Shown here piece by piece: positions 5,945 to 7,870 of a DNA stretch of 7,870 bases. The stretch's first letter is position 1. Every line of letters starts with the position of its first letter. Source of the DNA: Chloroflexota bacterium. GTDB lineage: Bacteria; Chloroflexota; Dehalococcoidia; GIF9; UBA5620. The translations under genes and the position numbers were made by a program. A model generated the notes under the pieces. That model made no database searches and was not told the DNA's origin. It saw only the letters and a program-made list of their open reading frames with translations. Location: positions 1-7,870 of the forward strand of contig JAPLHH010000062.1 of NCBI GenBank assembly GCA_026389735.1, read 5' to 3'.

Positions 5945-6003
5945 AAATTCAAATTCAAAGCATTTGGAAAGTTGAAATTAGGATTTATTTGGATTCGGAA
6001 TTT
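5945..6003. repeat. AT-rich imperfect inverted repeat
   Basis: AAATTCAAATTCAA (5945-5958) is an imperfect inverted match to TTGGATTCGGAATTT (5989-6003), with about 30 bases between the arms. The whole patch 5880-6010 is clearly more AT-rich than its surroundings and is built from variants of AAATTC/GAATTT/GGATTT. I recall similar AATTC-rich dispersed repeats in environmental genomes. It lies between the 5-alpha-reductase and methyltransferase genes. Confidence 0.4.
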
Positions 6004-6026
6004 CCTCGATTGTAGGATTGCCTCTA

Positions 6027-6788
6027 TTACCATACCCCGGGCATCAGTGCCTTCCGCTCAGTCGGATAGTCAGAGAAGTGCTCACGGTACCAGATATGAT
6101 TGGCTCGTGCCCTGGGCACGAGGTTGGCAGCAGTCCAAATAGCAAACGCCAAGCCCGGCAGGGACCAGGTAGCCACAGCCCAGCCAATCCAGGTAATAAT
6201 CTCGCCGAAGTAATTGGGACAGGATATCCAACGATACAATCCCCCATAGGGGATTTTGTAACCAGATTCACCAGGTTTACGCAGATTGCACAGAGCGTGG
6301 TCTGCTCGGCGGTTGATAATAAAACCGGCGAGGAAGAGCCCCAGCCCGCCAATAAACTGTGGGGTCACAAGCCATTCGTTGGTGTAACCGCCGGCGAGCG
6401 TGAAAACATAACGGCCGTTAAGATAAGCGTTGGCCACGTTGAACAGAAGGCCTAAGCTCACGACGACGAGCGACATACTGCTGACCCCGGTGCGCCGACT
6501 GAAAGGGTAAATAAAAGCCCGGTGTATATAATGTGCCTCCCATAAAACCAGGAAGACAAGCGCAGTTATTGTGCTTGAGCTAGCACCGACCACAAAGCAT
6601 ACGATAAAGACGAGTGAAGCCGGTGCTTCCATAATAATCCATCCAAGTCTATCGCCTATTTTGGGTCCCCAGCTACTACTGATGTGACGGCCGTATGGGG
6701 CGACAATATAGAATAGCACCACAAAGATCGCCACTGCCAGTACAAACCAGCCAACGAGGAGAATGTTGAAAAACGCTTGCTCGCTCAT
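6027..6788 (-). CDS. Steroid 5-alpha-reductase (SRD5A) family membrane reductase
   Basis: The 253-residue polytopic protein matches the eukaryote-type 3-oxo-5-alpha-steroid 4-dehydrogenase family in length (about 250-260) and motifs. The landmarks are IIMEAPASLVF (51-61), EAHYIHRAFIYPF (84-96), INRRADHALCNLRK (158-171), YKIPYGGLYRWISCPNYFGE (177-196), WTAANLVPRARANHIWY (218-234) and FSDYPTERKALMPGVW (238-253). Glu54 and Tyr87 correspond to the Glu and Tyr that position the 3-keto group in human SRD5A2 (Glu57, Tyr91), and the C-terminal motifs bind NADPH. Such enzymes reduce a polarised C=C bond in a steroid, polyprenol or enoyl substrate within the membrane. The active-site residues are kept, so an active enzyme is likely; the bacterial substrate is unknown. 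Its ATG overlaps the TGA of the upstream SDR gene (ATGA, 6788-6785), indicating translational coupling. Confidence 0.88.
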   Translation of the reverse strand: MSEQAFFNILLVGWFVLAVAIFVVLFYIVAPYGRHISSSWGPKIGDRLGWIIMEAPASLVFIVCFVVGASSSTITALVFLVLWEAHYIHRAFIYPFSRRTGVSSMSLVVVSLGLLFNVANAYLNGRYVFTLAGGYTNEWLVTPQFIGGLGLFLAGFIINRRADHALCNLRKPGESGYKIPYGGLYRWISCPNYFGEIITWIGWAVATWSLPGLAFAIWTAANLVPRARANHIWYREHFSDYPTERKALMPGVW

Positions 6789-7798
6789 AAGCGCTCGGTA
6801 GATCGTAGTATCACAGGGCGGTCAAGATAGCCATTTTCCTTGAACCACCGAAACGTGTCAACAACTGTTTCCCGTAGCGGGCGTGGATGGTAGCCGAGAT
6901 ACTGCGTCGCCCTTTCATGGCTTACATTTTGGTTGCTACAAAGTGCTCTGATGGAAGCGCTTGTGTAAAGTGGCCGTTTCCCAGTCAATTGGGCAAAGAC
7001 GGCAGTAAACGGAGCACCAATGCGGGCTAGCCATAGAGGAAAGACTAGGCGAGGTGCCGGGACACCGGTGATTTCCTCCACGATGGCGGCTAAGTCAGGT
7101 ACTGATGCCCAATGACCCGACAGAAGGTACTTGGCTCCAGTCGGGGCTTGCTCTTCGGCTCGAACTGCCCCTTCAACAACGTCACGCACATCCACCCAGT
7201 CAAATCCGCCGGCAACTAAGGCTGGCAGCTTACCATGGGCAAGGTTCAGCAGAGCCTCGCCTAAATATGATGGTCCGTAGTCATGAGGGCCAATAATAGC
7301 CGTCGGACTGATTATAATAGCATCCAGACCCCGTTCAATTCCCTTGCGCACTTCCTTCTCGCCCGCTGCTTTAGAACGGTCATAGGGTGGGCTATGTTGC
7401 AGCTCCACCAGGGGGCGTGATTCATCAATCGGGATATCCAGAGGCTCTTGTTCGAAGGCATGGATCGAGCTGAAGTGAACAAGGCGGCGTACCCCGCAAT
7501 AAAGGCACGCCTCGACCACATTTCGGGTCCCGATGACGTTGATTGACTCACATAGCGGCCATTCATCCATCGACAGCGAAATGTGGGCAGCCAGGTGATA
7601 AACTACTTCTGCATCTTTGAATGCCTCACATAGAGACGGCAGGTCGCAGACGTCACCTCTGACCATGTCGACGTTCAGGCTTTCGATTGCCTGGCGGTTC
7701 GTATGAACCAGTGCCCGGACAGTTCGACCTCGGGCCAGCAGAGCGCGAATTAAATTAGCACCAACATGTCCGTTGGCGCCGGTAACCACTGTTATCAT
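6785..7798 (-). CDS. Extended SDR, NAD-dependent epimerase / 3beta-HSD / dihydroflavonol reductase-like
   Basis: The 337-residue protein is an extended short-chain dehydrogenase. It has TGANGHVG (6-13) for NAD(P) binding, Asp49 in RGDVCD, VYHLAA (66-71), INVIGTRNVVEA (86-97), the catalytic SSIHAF (110-115) and YDRSK (139-143), and SPTAIIGPHDYGPS (154-167). The pattern is closest to dihydroflavonol-4-reductase and 3beta-hydroxysteroid dehydrogenase-like members rather than sugar-nucleotide epimerases, although the latter cannot be excluded by eye. Arg28 after the second strand hints at NADP, but this is weak. The expected reaction is oxidation or reduction of a secondary alcohol. The start at 7798 gives a canonical first strand (MITVVTGANG) but only a weak upstream AAGAAAA. 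It is the first visible gene of the minus-strand group and overlaps the 5-alpha-reductase start by four bases. Confidence 0.88.
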   Translation of the reverse strand: MITVVTGANGHVGANLIRALLARGRTVRALVHTNRQAIESLNVDMVRGDVCDLPSLCEAFKDAEVVYHLAAHISLSMDEWPLCESINVIGTRNVVEACLYCGVRRLVHFSSIHAFEQEPLDIPIDESRPLVELQHSPPYDRSKAAGEKEVRKGIERGLDAIIISPTAIIGPHDYGPSYLGEALLNLAHGKLPALVAGGFDWVDVRDVVEGAVRAEEQAPTGAKYLLSGHWASVPDLAAIVEEITGVPAPRLVFPLWLARIGAPFTAVFAQLTGKRPLYTSASIRALCSNQNVSHERATQYLGYHPRPLRETVVDTFRWFKENGYLDRPVILRSTERL

Positions 7799-7844
7799 CG
7801 TTATTTTCTTGGGTTTTAAAAACGCCAGGAGCTGAACAGCCGCT

Positions 7845-7870
7845 TGTCATCCTAAGCCCTTCGCTTTATG
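7845..7870. repeat. Possible edge of a second palindromic dispersed repeat
   Basis: TGTCATCCTAAGCCCTTCGC resembles the start of the GTCATCCTGAGC-type palindromic repeat found in many environmental bacterial genomes. The element would continue beyond the window, so the inverted arm cannot be seen. The 72 bases from 7799 to the window end, upstream of the SDR gene, show no gene. Confidence 0.3.

Noticed and set aside
6018..6455. 145-codon plus-strand frame opposite the 5-alpha-reductase gene
   Set aside because: It is antisense to a strongly conserved reductase C-terminus and has no recognisable domain.

Overview
The window looks like a bacterial chromosome segment from an uncultured anaerobe, most likely a Chloroflexota (Dehalococcoidia-like) genome. 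This rests on recalled similarity of several proteins (the MRYHSFLMYFGVLKRLGWVE hypothetical, the site-2-protease/CBS protein, the small membrane protein) and on dispersed palindromic repeats of a kind common in such genomes. It is not proven here. Base composition is moderate, apart from an AT-rich patch near 5870-6010. I see no rRNA, tRNA, CRISPR array or transposase.

Layout. 1-742 is a graveyard or junction zone in which three unrelated, incomplete genes abut in alternating orientation: the C-terminal part of a conserved hypothetical (minus, running off the left edge), a mid/C-terminal slice of a CofE-like F420-0:glutamate ligase homologue (plus), and the first ~41 codons of a secernin/C69-type peptidase (minus) that still has a near-consensus promoter and a ribosome binding site. 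905-2011 (plus) encodes a site-2-protease-like membrane protein with two CBS domains whose HExxH zinc motif is destroyed. A palindromic dispersed repeat fills the convergent gap to 2200-3666 (minus), a secreted alpha/beta hydrolase with a GHSMGG nucleophile motif and a large unassigned C-terminal region. 3950-4204 (plus) is a lone small three-helix membrane protein.

From 4308 to 7798 everything is on the minus strand. In transcription order it is an extended SDR (3beta-HSD/dihydroflavonol-reductase type), a steroid 5-alpha-reductase family membrane protein whose ATG overlaps the SDR stop (ATGA), an ICMT/PEMT-like membrane methyltransferase, and an amidohydrolase-2 family protein that appears to have its own promoter.

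Functionally, the clearest partnership is SDR plus 5-alpha-reductase. A 3beta-hydroxysteroid-dehydrogenase-like enzyme and a C=C reductase of the SRD5A fold are translationally coupled, which resembles consecutive steps of steroid or isoprenoid oxidoreduction; the substrate is unknown. The second theme is altered active sites. The site-2-protease homologue lacks all three HExxH residues, and the amidohydrolase lacks the N-terminal HxH pair and has Asn where the usual catalytic Asp sits. All family assignments are by eye, without database searches.
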